Of a DNA stretch of 32,656 nucleotides, positions 24,486 to 32,656 are shown one piece after another (positions within the stretch are counted from its first letter, which is position 1; every line of letters starts with the position of its first letter). This DNA is from an uncultured beta proteobacterium (GTDB lineage: Bacteria > Pseudomonadota > Gammaproteobacteria > Burkholderiales > Burkholderiaceae_C), in assembly GCA_903945325.1 (NCBI GenBank), contig CAJAVE010000201.1:1-32656 (forward strand), in the 5' to 3' direction. The notes under the pieces are model-generated. The model had not been told where the DNA came from and did not search any database. It saw only the letters and a list, made by a program, of their open reading frames with translations. A program made the translations under genes and the position numbers.

Positions 24486-25544
24486 CTACGCGTCCCGTGC
24501 TGGTTCTTTTTGCCTGGCATTCCAGCGTTTGAGTCGACGCTGCCATTGCCCTAGCGGCTGTGAACGATCCGCTTTGACGGCTTCATTGGATTTTGCGATC
24601 AACGCCTCCAGCAGGGCTTCCTGCCCAGGGTCGTCTTGCGCGGGAAAAACCGGAACGATCTTGACCAAATAGTCACCTCGCGGCCCGCGTAAGGTTGTCG
24701 GAAAACCCTGGCCGCTCAGCCGGTAGGTCATGGCATTGCGGTTCAGGCGCATCTGCTGCATTCCGGTAGGGGTCGGCACCTCCACCCAACGCCCGGACAT
24801 CCAGGCATATCCGTTGACTGGCATTTCACAGCGCAGCAGGCCGTCACCGTCCAGGGTAAATAGCGGGTGCGGTTCGATCGTCACTTCCAGTTCGAGGTCG
24901 ATCTCCGTTTCACCAGGTCGCGACGCGGGCACGCTCAACACATGGCCATTGCGCACACCGGCTGGAATGCGCACCCGTCGCCGGTAGGCCACCGTCTGCT
25001 CACCGCTGCCGCCGCACGGACCACAGGACTCGCGATGGCGCCCGTCGCCGCCGCAATCTGCGCACGACTCTTCGTTCCACAACCAGCCAAAGAGAGCCGC
25101 TTTGCGCACAGCACCACTGCCGCGGCAGGTCAGGCAAGCCTTGGCCAGCACGCGCTGCCCTTTGCCGACACAGGCGCCGCACGGGTGGGCAATGCGGCCA
25201 CTCAAGGTGCGGGTGCAACCCAGGATTGCATCCTCCAGGGACAACCCCACCGTGCTGGCATGCGTCTTTCGTCCGCAAGCAGGATCAGGTGACTCTGAAG
25301 CAGCCGGTTGCCCGGTTTGCGTTCCAGTGTGCGCGGCATCGTCTGTGGCGTCGCTGTGGCCGTCGCGCAACTGGCGGATGTGCTGGTAGGCCTTGTTGAT
25401 ATGTTGCATGCGCCGGCTGGCGCCGACCGTCGCGTTGCGGTCGGGGTGCCAGGCAGCCACAAGGCGACGCCAGATTATTTTGAGTTCCGCGTCACTGACA
25501 GTGGGGTCTACGCCCAGTTCCTGGTAGGCCTCCCGGGTATCCAT
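24486..25544 (-). CDS. DnaJ-like co-chaperone with zinc-finger domain
   Basis: A 352-residue J-domain protein. The J domain is residues 1-62, with HPD at 33-35 (AAWHPDRN). The glycine/phenylalanine linker of true DnaJ is replaced by a short polar spacer. Four CxxCxGxG-type repeats follow (CGACVGKG, CLTCRGSG, CADCGGDG, CGPCGGSG), forming a DnaJ zinc finger, and then a C-terminal substrate-binding region (VRIPAGVRNGHVLSV). It lacks the GF domain and has a basic C-terminal tail, so it is a DnaJ paralogue and not the main DnaJ; no dnaK or grpE is adjacent. The start is ATG 25544 with a weak Shine-Dalgarno sequence. Confidence 0.85.
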   Translation of the reverse strand: MDTREAYQELGVDPTVSDAELKIIWRRLVAAWHPDRNATVGASRRMQHINKAYQHIRQLRDGHSDATDDAAHTGTQTGQPAASESPDPACGRKTHASTVGLSLEDAILGCTRTLSGRIAHPCGACVGKGQRVLAKACLTCRGSGAVRKAALFGWLWNEESCADCGGDGRHRESCGPCGGSGEQTVAYRRRVRIPAGVRNGHVLSVPASRPGETEIDLELEVTIEPHPLFTLDGDGLLRCEMPVNGYAWMSGRWVEVPTPTGMQQMRLNRNAMTYRLSGQGFPTTLRGPRGDYLVKIVPVFPAQDDPGQEALLEALIAKSNEAVKADRSQPLGQWQRRLKRWNARQKEPARDA

Positions 25545-25593
25545 GGCAAGGGTGACCTATTGCGAACTGTTGCGAGCCCCCACGCGCGAACGC

Positions 25594-26079
25594 TTACTTG
25601 GCGGCGCGCTTTGCTTTTGCCACAGGAGCCACCGATGCGGCCATGGATGCGCCCTTTTCCATTGCGGCGTCCAGGTTGCTTTCTGCGCTAGACGCGGCAG
25701 TCTTCAGGCCATTCGCGAATGGAGCAAGGGCTTCCCCAGCGGGATGTGCTTTTTGCACGGCATCGACCGTGTCATGAAACTGGGTCACGCTCAGTGCCAC
25801 AGCATCTTTCAGATTTTTCTGAAACAACGCCATCGCAGTTTCAGAAGACGTCTTGAACGCCTCAAAGGCCGCTTGTGGATCCTTGGCACCCTTGACCGCT
25901 TCAACGGTTTCCATCATCGCCGCTTGTGCTTCAGCAGCTTGGCTTTGGGCCAGATCAGCCCAGGCCTTCAGGTTGTCCTGCAGGGGGCGCAATGACTCCT
26001 GTGCTGCGCCCAGATCAAACTTGGGCGCTGAATCCGACATGGATTTGGCAATGGCTTCGAAGGGGGTGTTCTTGAACAT
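25594..26079 (-). CDS. Phasin family protein (PHB granule-associated)
   Basis: A 161-residue helical protein of the Phasin_2 type, low in cysteine and rich in alanine, with a basic C-terminal tail (VAKAKRAAK). Phasins coat polyhydroxybutyrate granules. The region from FKNTPFEAIAKSM through AEAQAAMMETVEAVKGAKDPQAAFEAFKT is typical. ATG 26079 with AAGGA upstream is the start; in-frame sequence back to 26499 has no phasin character. A TGC-rich dyad just upstream resembles PHB-responsive repressor sites. It pairs in theme with the 3HB-oligomer hydrolase of this window. Confidence 0.88.
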   Translation of the reverse strand: MFKNTPFEAIAKSMSDSAPKFDLGAAQESLRPLQDNLKAWADLAQSQAAEAQAAMMETVEAVKGAKDPQAAFEAFKTSSETAMALFQKNLKDAVALSVTQFHDTVDAVQKAHPAGEALAPFANGLKTAASSAESNLDAAMEKGASMAASVAPVAKAKRAAK

Positions 26080-26100
26080 GGAGGATCCTTGGTGAATTTG

Positions 26101-26119
26101 TTGCGGTGCAGCAATTATC
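26101..26119 (-). promoter_or_regulatory. Candidate phasin promoter and TGC-rich operator
   Basis: On the minus strand GATAAT (26114-26119) is a good -10 hexamer. It runs directly into TTGCTGCACCGCAA (26101-26114), a TGC-rich dyad around the predicted start of transcription. PhaR-type repressors are known to bind TGC-rich sites upstream of phasin genes. The -35 is poor. The assignment is inferred. Confidence 0.45.
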
Positions 26120-26514
26120 CTACCAAAAGACCAATATTGCGCAGATTGACCCCGTAAAGACTGCGAAATCAGTTCGGCTGCCTCCAAGTTCACTGGCCCA
26201 GCGATACAGACAAATTTTGAGCCAAATTGACCTCCAGAGCTTATGGATATTGCGCAACCAGCTATCCTTTTTATAGCATTCATCTGAATCTGTATTCTGG
26301 GCAGCCCGCGCGCAGTCGTGTCGCCACGCCCAAAGCCGGGAGCCGGCGCTGCTGGGGTTCTCGGAGTCAGCAGAGAACCAGGCGGCGCTGATGGGTGTCT
26401 TTCAAAACGGGATCGAATTGGCCCTGACTTCAGCTGGCACACTGATCTATCATGCGCCGGTAGACCGTCGCTCAGTTTTTGTATCCACTTGCAACACACA
26501 CCGGGAGTGTTCTC
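26120..26514. other. Intergenic region between phasin and the giant exoprotein gene
   Basis: About 395 bases without a convincing gene. The divergent promoters of both neighbours must lie here. I see two copies of a TTGCGCA core (near 26137 and 26250), a GCTATC/TATAGC dyad near 26262-26277, and a GGGAG Shine-Dalgarno at 26503-26507 for the downstream gene. No clear sigma-70 promoter for the plus strand was identified. Confidence 0.5.
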
Positions 26515-29500
26515 ATGACATGGAACGTCAGCCTGATCAACAGCCAGCTCAACACACTGGTTTCAAGCGGCATAGCCGATAACGTCTACACCTACCAGGA
26601 GGTGCTCAGCCTGCTCGATACGGTAGCGGCGGGCGGTGTAACGGCCACCGAGTGGACCGACTTGAAAACGGTCTATGACAATGCGAGCCCTCTCTTTGCC
26701 AGTGACTACGTCAAGACCATTACCTACGACGTGGTCTACGGTAACCTGGCCAACGCCAAATGGTGGGGCGGTGCCAAAACAGCTACAGGGGTTGCCGTGT
26801 TGGGCGATATGTCGGCCAACACCTCCGAAACGAACGCCAGGCGGCTGATTGACAAATGGTTCCTGGGGGCAGACTTGCCCATGCCGGTTGCCGGTGGAGA
26901 CACGGCCACAGGCAAGGCGGCGACGGGTGTCTTCACCTACGCTGTTGCCACTGGCCCTCTGTTTGTCAATGGCGCGGTGGCGTCCGACGTGAACCAGGGT
27001 GCGGTGGGCGACTGCTATTACGTCGCCACGCTGGGCTCGATTGCCAACATTTCGCCCGCTTTGATCAGCAATGCATTTATTGACAATGGCAACGGCACTT
27101 ACGGCGTCAAGTTCTACCTCAATGGTGTGTCTGCCTACACCACGGTCAATATGAGTCTGCCGACCTATGCAAGTGGTGCGGCGTCATTTGCCAGCAACGT
27201 AACCCGCAGTCTGAGCGGAGAGCTATGGGTCTCCTTGCTTGAAAAGGCTTTTATTCAGCTCAATACCCAGGCCGACGTCGACAACAAAATGGCCGACTGG
27301 ACCGGTGAAAACAGTTACCAGGCCGTGGAAGGTGGGTTTGCGTCCCCTATCAAGCAACTGAGTAACCTGAACTACAAGTACTACTCCAGCTACTACTCAG
27401 GCATACCGGATGCCTACGCTGCGGGCGAACTGTTGGCCGACGACGCGCAGACCTACAAGCAAACCCTCATCACTGCCCTGAAGGCGGGTTCCATTGGCTG
27501 GCTGGCGACGTTTGGCGAGACCACGGGTGCCAACGGTAAAACCAATTTTGTTGCCGGTCATGCGTTCATGCTACTGGGGTACAACACCGCCACCGACAAG
27601 TTCATCATCCGCAATCCGTGGGGAGGTGATGGCACCAGCGATTTCAACCCGCAGTTTGAGGCGTCCATCACCGAGTTCTGGAACGATACCGTCAAGGGCC
27701 TGGTGGCTATTTCGGATGCCACCAGCGTAGACCCGGTGTTCAGCTACACCATCAGCTCCGGTTCAGACACTCCCGCCGCTGGCGTTACCGAGGGCGGCCT
27801 GGCCACGTTTACCGTGACCCGCAGTGGCAGTGGGTCGGCTTCAACCGTTTATGTCAGCACGCTGCAGGGCAGTGCCGACTCCAGCGATTACCAGCCGCTC
27901 AGCAAGATTGCACTGAGTTTTTCGGCATATGAGACCAGCAAGACGGTAACCGTGGATACCCGGGTCGACAACCTGACCGAGGGCAATGAAAACTTCACGC
28001 TCTCAGCCTACAAGCAGCAATCGGACACCACCAGCATCGCATCGGCGGCAAGCTTTATCAAAGACACTGCGGTCAGCAACTTCACTTATACGCTGGCCTC
28101 CAACGCGGGCACGGCTGCCACCGCAGTGGCTGAAGGCGGCAACATCACGTTCACCATTACCCGCAGCGGCAGCGGTGCGCCATCAACCGTGTACCTGAGT
28201 ACCGCCGGGGTCAGCGCCAGCACAGCGGACTTTGCGGCGCTGGACCAGTTCGCCCTGAATTTTGCGTCTTACGAGACGGTCAAAAACATCACGGTCCGCA
28301 CCTACCAGGACACGACCACCGAAGGCACCGAGTCTTTCAGCCTGGGCCTTTACAAGAATGTAGGCGATACCAGTCAAACCAGCGCGGCCCCGGGCTACAT
28401 CAAAGACCAGTATCTGCCAACCTATGGCTACACCATAACGTCCAATGCCGGTAGCCCGGCAACGGCGGTGACCGAGGGCGGGCAAGTGACTTTCACCATC
28501 ACCCGCAGCGGCAGCGGCACGGTGTCGACGGTGTATGTGTCTACAGCCGAAGGCTCTGCAGGAGCGTCCGATTATGTGGGGCTGAGCCAAAAGGCCATTG
28601 CGTTTGCTGCCAATGAAAAAATTGCCACCGTCACGATCGACTTAAACCAGGACTGGTGGCTCGAGGCAGCCGAATTCTTCAACCTGAATTTATACAAAAA
28701 TCAGGCTGACGCAATGTACGCCAGCTCGGGCAGTGCATTCATCAATGACAAGCCAGCGGCTGCGTTTAACTACACCATCACCAACAATGCCAGCACTGCT
28801 GCACCGGTGACCGAGGGCACGGCAGTCATCTTCACCATCACACGCAGCGGCACGGGTGCGGCGTCGTCTGTTTTTCTGAGCACATCCACCGGCACGGCTG
28901 TCGGCAGCGACTACCAGGGGTTGGACAAATACGAACTCAATTTCGCGGCCTATGAGTCCGAGAAATCGGTCACCGTCAATACCAAGACGGACCAGCTGAT
29001 TGAGGGGAATGAGTACTTTGCGCTCAACCTTTACAGAAATTATTCAGACAGCAGTTACACCAGTTACAGCACGGCCACCGTCAAAGACCCTGCTGTGGTG
29101 GCCACAGACTATGACTACACGGTGACCAGCAGCGCCAGCGTCAGCCCTGCGACCGAGGGTAGCGCGGTCACCTTCACCGTGACGCGCAGCGGCAGTGGGA
29201 CGGCCGCCACCATTTACTGGGACACTGAAAATGGCACGGCCAGCGGTGAGGCGGGTGATTTTCAGGGGGCAAACGCAACGGCACTCAGCTTTGCAGCCTA
29301 CGAGACCAGCAAGTCCATCACCGTCAATACCTACACCGACAACCTGACCGAAGGCGTGGAATATTTCTGGCTCAATGTCTTCAAGACCTATGCCGACGCC
29401 AGCAACTACAACTGGGCAAGCTATGGCACCGCCCTGATTGAAGACCGACAAGCAGCGGCGGACTATGACTACACGGTGACCAGCAACGCGGGTTACGACG

Positions 29501-32500
29501 CGCCCCTGTCTGAGGGCAGTGCGGTCACCTTCACCGTTACCCGCAACGGCAGCGGTTCGGCCTCCAGCGTCTTTCTAAGCACCTATGCAGGCAGCGCCGA
29601 CTATGGCGACTACCAGGCGCTTGACAGGTTGACACTCAATTTCGCGGCGTTTGAAACCAGCAAGACCATCACCGTCAACACGTACACCGATTCATTGCAG
29701 GAGGGTGACGAATACTTTTTCCTGGAACTCTTTAAAACGCATGCGGACGCTTTGGTCTACGACTGGGCCAGCTATGGAACCGCCTATCTCACAGACCCGG
29801 CAGTGACGGCTGCCTATGACTACACCGTAACCAGCAGCGCAGGTGCCAACCCGGTGACCGAGGGGGGCATGGTCACCTTCACCATTACCCGCAGCGGCAG
29901 CGGTTCTGCCTCCACCATTTACTGGGACACCGAAGCCGGCACCGCCAGCCCTGACACCGGTGACTATGAAGGCACTGGCACTTCAACACTGAGTTTTGCA
30001 GCCAACGAGACCAGCAAGACCATCACCGTCAACACCTACACCGACAGGCTGACTGAAGGCGTGGAGTATTTCTGGCTCAATGTCTTCAAGACCTATGCCG
30101 ATGCTGTGAATTACAACTGGGCCAGTTACGGCACTGCGCTGATCGAAGACGCACCGGTAACGGCTGACTATGACTACACCGTGACCAGCAGTGCCGGTGC
30201 CGACCCGGTGACCGAGGGCGGTACGGTGACCTTCACCATTGCACGCAGCGGCAGTGGCACGCCCTCCACGGTCTACTGGGACACCGAAGATGGCACAGCC
30301 AACGGAGAACTGGGTGACTTTGAAGGCACCGGTACTTCGACGCTGAGTTTTGCAGCGAACGAGACCAGCAAAACCATTACCGTCGACACCTACACCGACA
30401 CACTGGCCGAAGGCATAGAGTATTTCTGGCTCAACGTGTTCAAGACCTACGCCGATGCCACCAGCTACAACTGGGCCAGTTACGGTACCGCACTGATTGA
30501 AGACGCGCCAATCACGGCAGACTATGACTACACCGTAACCAGCAGCGCCAGTGCGGACCCGGTGACTGAGGGCGGCATCGTCACCTTCACCATTGAGCGC
30601 AGTGGCAGCGGTTCTGCCTCCACCGTCTATTGGGACACCGAAGCCGGCACGGCCAGTCCTGACACCGGTGACTATGAAGGCACTGACACTTCAACACTAA
30701 GTTTTGCCGCGAACGAGACCAGCAAAACCATCACCGTCAACACCTACACCGACAGGCTGACCGAGGGTTATGAGTATTTCTGGCTCAATGTGTTCAAGAC
30801 CTACGCAGACGCCATCAACTACAACTGGGCCAGCTACGGCACTGCATTCATTCAAGACCCGGTCGCGCAAATCGCGGTGCAATCCGCCGTGCAAAGTAGC
30901 AGCGCAGGTGCCATCAGGGCGACCAGTGCCAGCGCTCAAACGGCAACGGTCGCGTCCCAGTCATTCCACGGACACAGCCTGGGCGGGTTCAACAATGATT
31001 TTGCTTTTGCAGCCCTGAAATCGGATGGGTCTGTGGTGTCCTGGGGCTATGGGCCCAACGGCGGTGACCGGTCCGCCGTTGCCGGGCAGCTCAATGGCGA
31101 CATCGACGTCCAGCGCATCTACGCCAGCAACGCCGCATTTGCAGCACTGCGCGCGGATGGTTCTGTCATCACCTGGGGGAGCGCCAGCACAGGAGGCGAT
31201 AGCAGCCCGGTGGCGACTGAACTCAATGGCACGGTGGACGTGACCCAGATCTACTCCACCGAGACCGCTTTCGCTGCAGTGCGAACCGACGGCTCGGTAA
31301 CCAGCTGGGGGGAACCCGCTGCGGGCGGCGACAGCAGCGCGGTGCGCACCCTGCTAAACGGCGACACCGATGTGACGCGTGTCTACTCCACCATGTCGTC
31401 ATTTGCAGCACTGCGGGCGGATGGCTCGGTGGTGACGTGGGGCCACGAGATGTTTGGCGGCAACAGCACCGCAGTGGCATCGCAACTCAACGGTGGCATT
31501 GACGTCACCCAAATTGTCGCAACGGGCTCGGCCTTCGCCGCCATTCGTACGGATGGTTCGGTAGTGACTTGGGGCAATGAGGGGGATGGCGGCAACAGCG
31601 CAGCAGTAGCCAGCACCCTGAACGGTGAGATCGATGTGGTTTCCGTGTGCGCCACCACTTCCGCATTCGCGGCGCTGAGGGCGGATGGCTCGGTCATCAC
31701 CTGGGGCGATGTCAACAATGGTGGCAACAGCAGCGCCGTGGCCACCAGGATCAACGGCCTGACCGATGTGACCGGACTGGTTTCCAGCTACTCCGCTTTT
31801 GCAGCGCTGCGATCGGACGGCTCGGTGGTGACATGGGGAAGCAACGACGGTGGGGGCAACAGCACGTCGGTTGCCAGTTCACTCAGCGGTGGAGTTGCCG
31901 TCACCAAGATCTATGCGAATGCCGCCGCCTTCGCCGCCCTTCGCGCGGACGGCTCAGTGGTTTCCTGGGGCTACGGCGCCTATGGCGGCGACCAGAGTGC
32001 CGTGGCTGCCCAACTCAATGGCACAGTTGATGTAGTCAGCATCACGCCCAACGACCACGCATTTGCAGCCATCAGGGCGGACGGCTCGGTCGTGACCTGG
32101 GGTAGCCTGCTCGAAGGTGGCGACAGCACCAGCGTTCAGGCCAAGCTGGATGGCACGGTTGATGTGACCCAGCTTGCTGCTACCAGCGCGAGTTTTTCAG
32201 CCCTGCGCAGCGATGGCACAGTCATCACCTGGGGCAACCTTGACAAAGGCGGCGACAGCACTTCTGTGGCCTCCCAACTCACCTCGGTGGTCGGCATCAA
32301 CGAGGGCGCGTTGAACATCGCACGGGTGGCCCTCAACGGCACCACCGCCAACGACACCCTCGCCAGCACCGCAGGCAACGACGCCATCGACGGCAAAGCC
32401 GGCATCGACACCGCCGTCTACACCGCCCGCATGGCGGCCTACACTGTCTCGCCCACAGTCATCAGCGGCCCCGTTGGTTCAGACACCTTGACCAGCGTTG

Positions 32501-32656
32501 AGCGCCTGCAATTCTCCGACGCCTTTCTGGCCTTTGATCTGGACGGCAACGCCGGTCAAACCTACCGCCTGTACCAGGCTGCGTTCAACCGCACCCCCGA
32601 CCTCGGTGGCCTGGGTGGCTGGATTGCCGCCATGGATAGCGGAACCACACTCGCCC
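26515..32656 (+). CDS. Giant calpain-like/Calx-beta/RCC1-like exoprotein (3' end beyond window)
   Basis: An uninterrupted frame of more than 2047 codons from ATG 26515, with GGGAG seven bases upstream. Residues about 120-400 form a calpain-like (C2) cysteine protease: oxyanion Gln161, Cys167 in [17 protein letters not shown], His349 in GHAFMLLGY, and Asn367 in IRNPWG. Nine Calx-beta-like repeats of about 113-118 residues follow (27739-30870), then ten 44-residue RCC1-like repeats (31003-32290), an RTX-like [16 protein letters not shown] stretch, and the start of a DUF4214-like domain ([20 protein letters not shown]). There is no Sec signal peptide. This architecture fits type I secretion as a calcium-stabilised surface or released protein. 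Whether the protease processes itself or external targets is unknown. Confidence 0.88.
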   Translation, partial: MTWNVSLINSQLNTLVSSGIADNVYTYQEVLSLLDTVAAGGVTATEWTDLKTVYDNASPLFASDYVKTITYDVVYGNLANAKWWGGAKTATGVAVLGDMSANTSETNARRLIDKWFLGADLPMPVAGGDTATGKAATGVFTYAVATGPLFVNGAVASDVNQGAVGDCYYVATLGSIANISPALISNAFIDNGNGTYGVKFYLNGVSAYTTVNMSLPTYASGAASFASNVTRSLSGELWVSLLEKAFIQLNTQADVDNKMADWTGENSYQAVEGGFASPIKQLSNLNYKYYSSYYSGIPDAYAAGELLADDAQTYKQTLITALKAGSIGWLATFGETTGANGKTNFVAGHAFMLLGYNTATDKFIIRNPWGGDGTSDFNPQFEASITEFWNDTVKGLVAISDATSVDPVFSYTISSGSDTPAAGVTEGGLATFTVTRSGSGSASTVYVSTLQGSADSSDYQPLSKIALSFSAYETSKTVTVDTRVDNLTEGNENFTLSAYKQQSDTTSIASAASFIKDTAVSNFTYTLASNAGTAATAVAEGGNITFTITRSGSGAPSTVYLSTAGVSASTADFAALDQFALNFASYETVKNITVRTYQDTTTEGTESFSLGLYKNVGDTSQTSAAPGYIKDQYLPTYGYTITSNAGSPATAVTEGGQVTFTITRSGSGTVSTVYVSTAEGSAGASDYVGLSQKAIAFAANEKIATVTIDLNQDWWLEAAEFFNLNLYKNQADAMYASSGSAFINDKPAAAFNYTITNNASTAAPVTEGTAVIFTITRSGTGAASSVFLSTSTGTAVGSDYQGLDKYELNFAAYESEKSVTVNTKTDQLIEGNEYFALNLYRNYSDSSYTSYSTATVKDPAVVATDYDYTVTSSASVSPATEGSAVTFTVTRSGSGTAATIYWDTENGTASGEAGDFQGANATALSFAAYETSKSITVNTYTDNLTEGVEYFWLNVFKTYADASNYNWASYGTALIEDRQAAADYDYTVTSNAGYDAPLSEGSAVTFTVTRNGSGSASSVFLSTYAGSADYGDYQALDRLTLNFAAFETSKTITVNTYTDSLQEGDEYFFLELFKTHADALVYDWASYGTAYLTDPAVTAAYDYTVTSSAGANPVTEGGMVTFTITRSGSGSASTIYWDTEAGTASPDTGDYEGTGTSTLSFAANETSKTITVNTYTDRLTEGVEYFWLNVFKTYADAVNYNWASYGTALIEDAPVTADYDYTVTSSAGADPVTEGGTVTFTIARSGSGTPSTVYWDTEDGTANGELGDFEGTGTSTLSFAANETSKTITVDTYTDTLAEGIEYFWLNVFKTYADATSYNWASYGTALIEDAPITADYDYTVTSSASADPVTEGGIVTFTIERSGSGSASTVYWDTEAGTASPDTGDYEGTDTSTLSFAANETSKTITVNTYTDRLTEGYEYFWLNVFKTYADAINYNWASYGTAFIQDPVAQIAVQSAVQSSSAGAIRATSASAQTATVASQSFHGHSLGGFNNDFAFAALKSDGSVVSWGYGPNGGDRSAVAGQLNGDIDVQRIYASNAAFAALRADGSVITWGSASTGGDSSPVATELNGTVDVTQIYSTETAFAAVRTDGSVTSWGEPAAGGDSSAVRTLLNGDTDVTRVYSTMSSFAALRADGSVVTWGHEMFGGNSTAVASQLNGGIDVTQIVATGSAFAAIRTDGSVVTWGNEGDGGNSAAVASTLNGEIDVVSVCATTSAFAALRADGSVITWGDVNNGGNSSAVATRINGLTDVTGLVSSYSAFAALRSDGSVVTWGSNDGGGNSTSVASSLSGGVAVTKIYANAAAFAALRADGSVVSWGYGAYGGDQSAVAAQLNGTVDVVSITPNDHAFAAIRADGSVVTWGSLLEGGDSTSVQAKLDGTVDVTQLAATSASFSALRSDGTVITWGNLDKGGDSTSVASQLTSVVGINEGALNIARVALNGTTANDTLASTAGNDAIDGKAGIDTAVYTARMAAYTVSPTVISGPVGSDTLTSVERLQFSDAFLAFDLDGNAGQTYRLYQAAFNRTPDLGGLGGWIAAMDSGTTLA
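27739..30870 (+). repeat. Nine tandem Calx-beta-like repeats (339-354 bp each)
   Basis: Repeat starts are near 27739, 28078, 28423, 28768, 29110, 29464, 29815, 30169 and 30523. Each opens with a Y-x-YT-(I/V)-TS phrase, then VTEG and TFT(I/V)TRSGSG, and later TEG-x-E-(Y/F)-F. The last three to five units are much more alike ([22 protein letters not shown]) than the first four. This suggests recent tandem expansion at the 3' side. The frame is kept throughout. Confidence 0.85.
31003..32290 (+). repeat. Ten tandem 132-bp (44-residue) RCC1-like repeats
   Basis: The repeat phrase is [15 protein letters not shown], then a variable loop, GG(D/N)SSAVA, LNG-x-(V/I)DV. Units start at 31003 and recur exactly every 132 bases up to 32191; the tenth is slightly degenerate at its end. 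DGSVxxWG is the hallmark of RCC1-type beta-propeller blades, but canonical RCC1 repeats are 50-65 residues, so these are short units. Confidence 0.85.

Noticed and set aside
25594..26499. 301-residue version of the phasin
   Set aside because: Phasin homology and a good Shine-Dalgarno sequence mark ATG 26079; upstream codons lie in the intergenic region and show no protein character.
31003..32290. Regular 132-bp periodicity as a possible CRISPR or satellite array
   Set aside because: The period lies in an open coding frame with conserved protein phrases and diverged DNA; no short identical repeats with unique spacers.

Overview
The window reads as a high-GC betaproteobacterial chromosome, most likely family Comamonadaceae (Rhodoferax/Polaromonas/Variovorax-like). 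The basis is protein character (PHB-related proteins, tripartite tricarboxylate transporter, LIV-type ABC operon, NDH-SelD fusion) and short intergenic repeats of a kind I associate with that family. No rRNA, tRNA, CRISPR array or transposase gene was seen.

Layout. 1-2042 (+): tail of an unidentified gene, a histidine phosphatase and a D-serine dehydratase. 2014-10248 (-): an apparent seven-gene operon (substrate-binding protein, livG, livF, livH, livM, 3-hydroxybutyrate-oligomer hydrolase lipoprotein, alpha/beta hydrolase). A near-consensus sigma-54 promoter precedes it, and a sigma-54 enhancer-binding regulator (10416-11936, -) lies just upstream. The set looks like a regulated scavenging system for 3-hydroxybutyrate oligomers or similar short hydroxyacids; the substrate is inferred.

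11937-13617 is a gene graveyard: a phnE-like permease relic (-), an egtD 5' fragment (+), a 5' fragment of an EgtB/SenA-type enzyme (-) and conserved islands of a SenB-like selenosugar synthase (+). An intact NADH-dehydrogenase-like/selenophosphate synthetase fusion (SelD, +) follows directly. Together these read as a collapsed selenoneine (senABC plus egtD) cluster in which only the selenophosphate synthetase survives.

15907-22378: a radical-SAM protein gene lies between a 65-bp relic copy of the tctA 3' end and the real tctA. Then come tctCBA (-) and the divergent two-component system tctDE (+). 22378-26079 holds housekeeping and small genes: hslR-like S4 protein, tag (3-methyladenine glycosylase I), a zinc-ribbon/PH-like membrane protein, a small hypothetical protein, a DnaJ-like protein and a phasin. 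The phasin fits a PHB-storing cell and pairs with the 3HB-oligomer hydrolase.

26515 to the right edge (+) is one uninterrupted reading frame of more than 2047 codons, running off the window. It encodes a calpain-like cysteine protease domain, nine Calx-beta-like repeats, ten exact 44-residue RCC1-like repeats, a short RTX-like stretch and the start of a DUF4214-like domain. It is probably a very large type I-secreted surface or extracellular protein.
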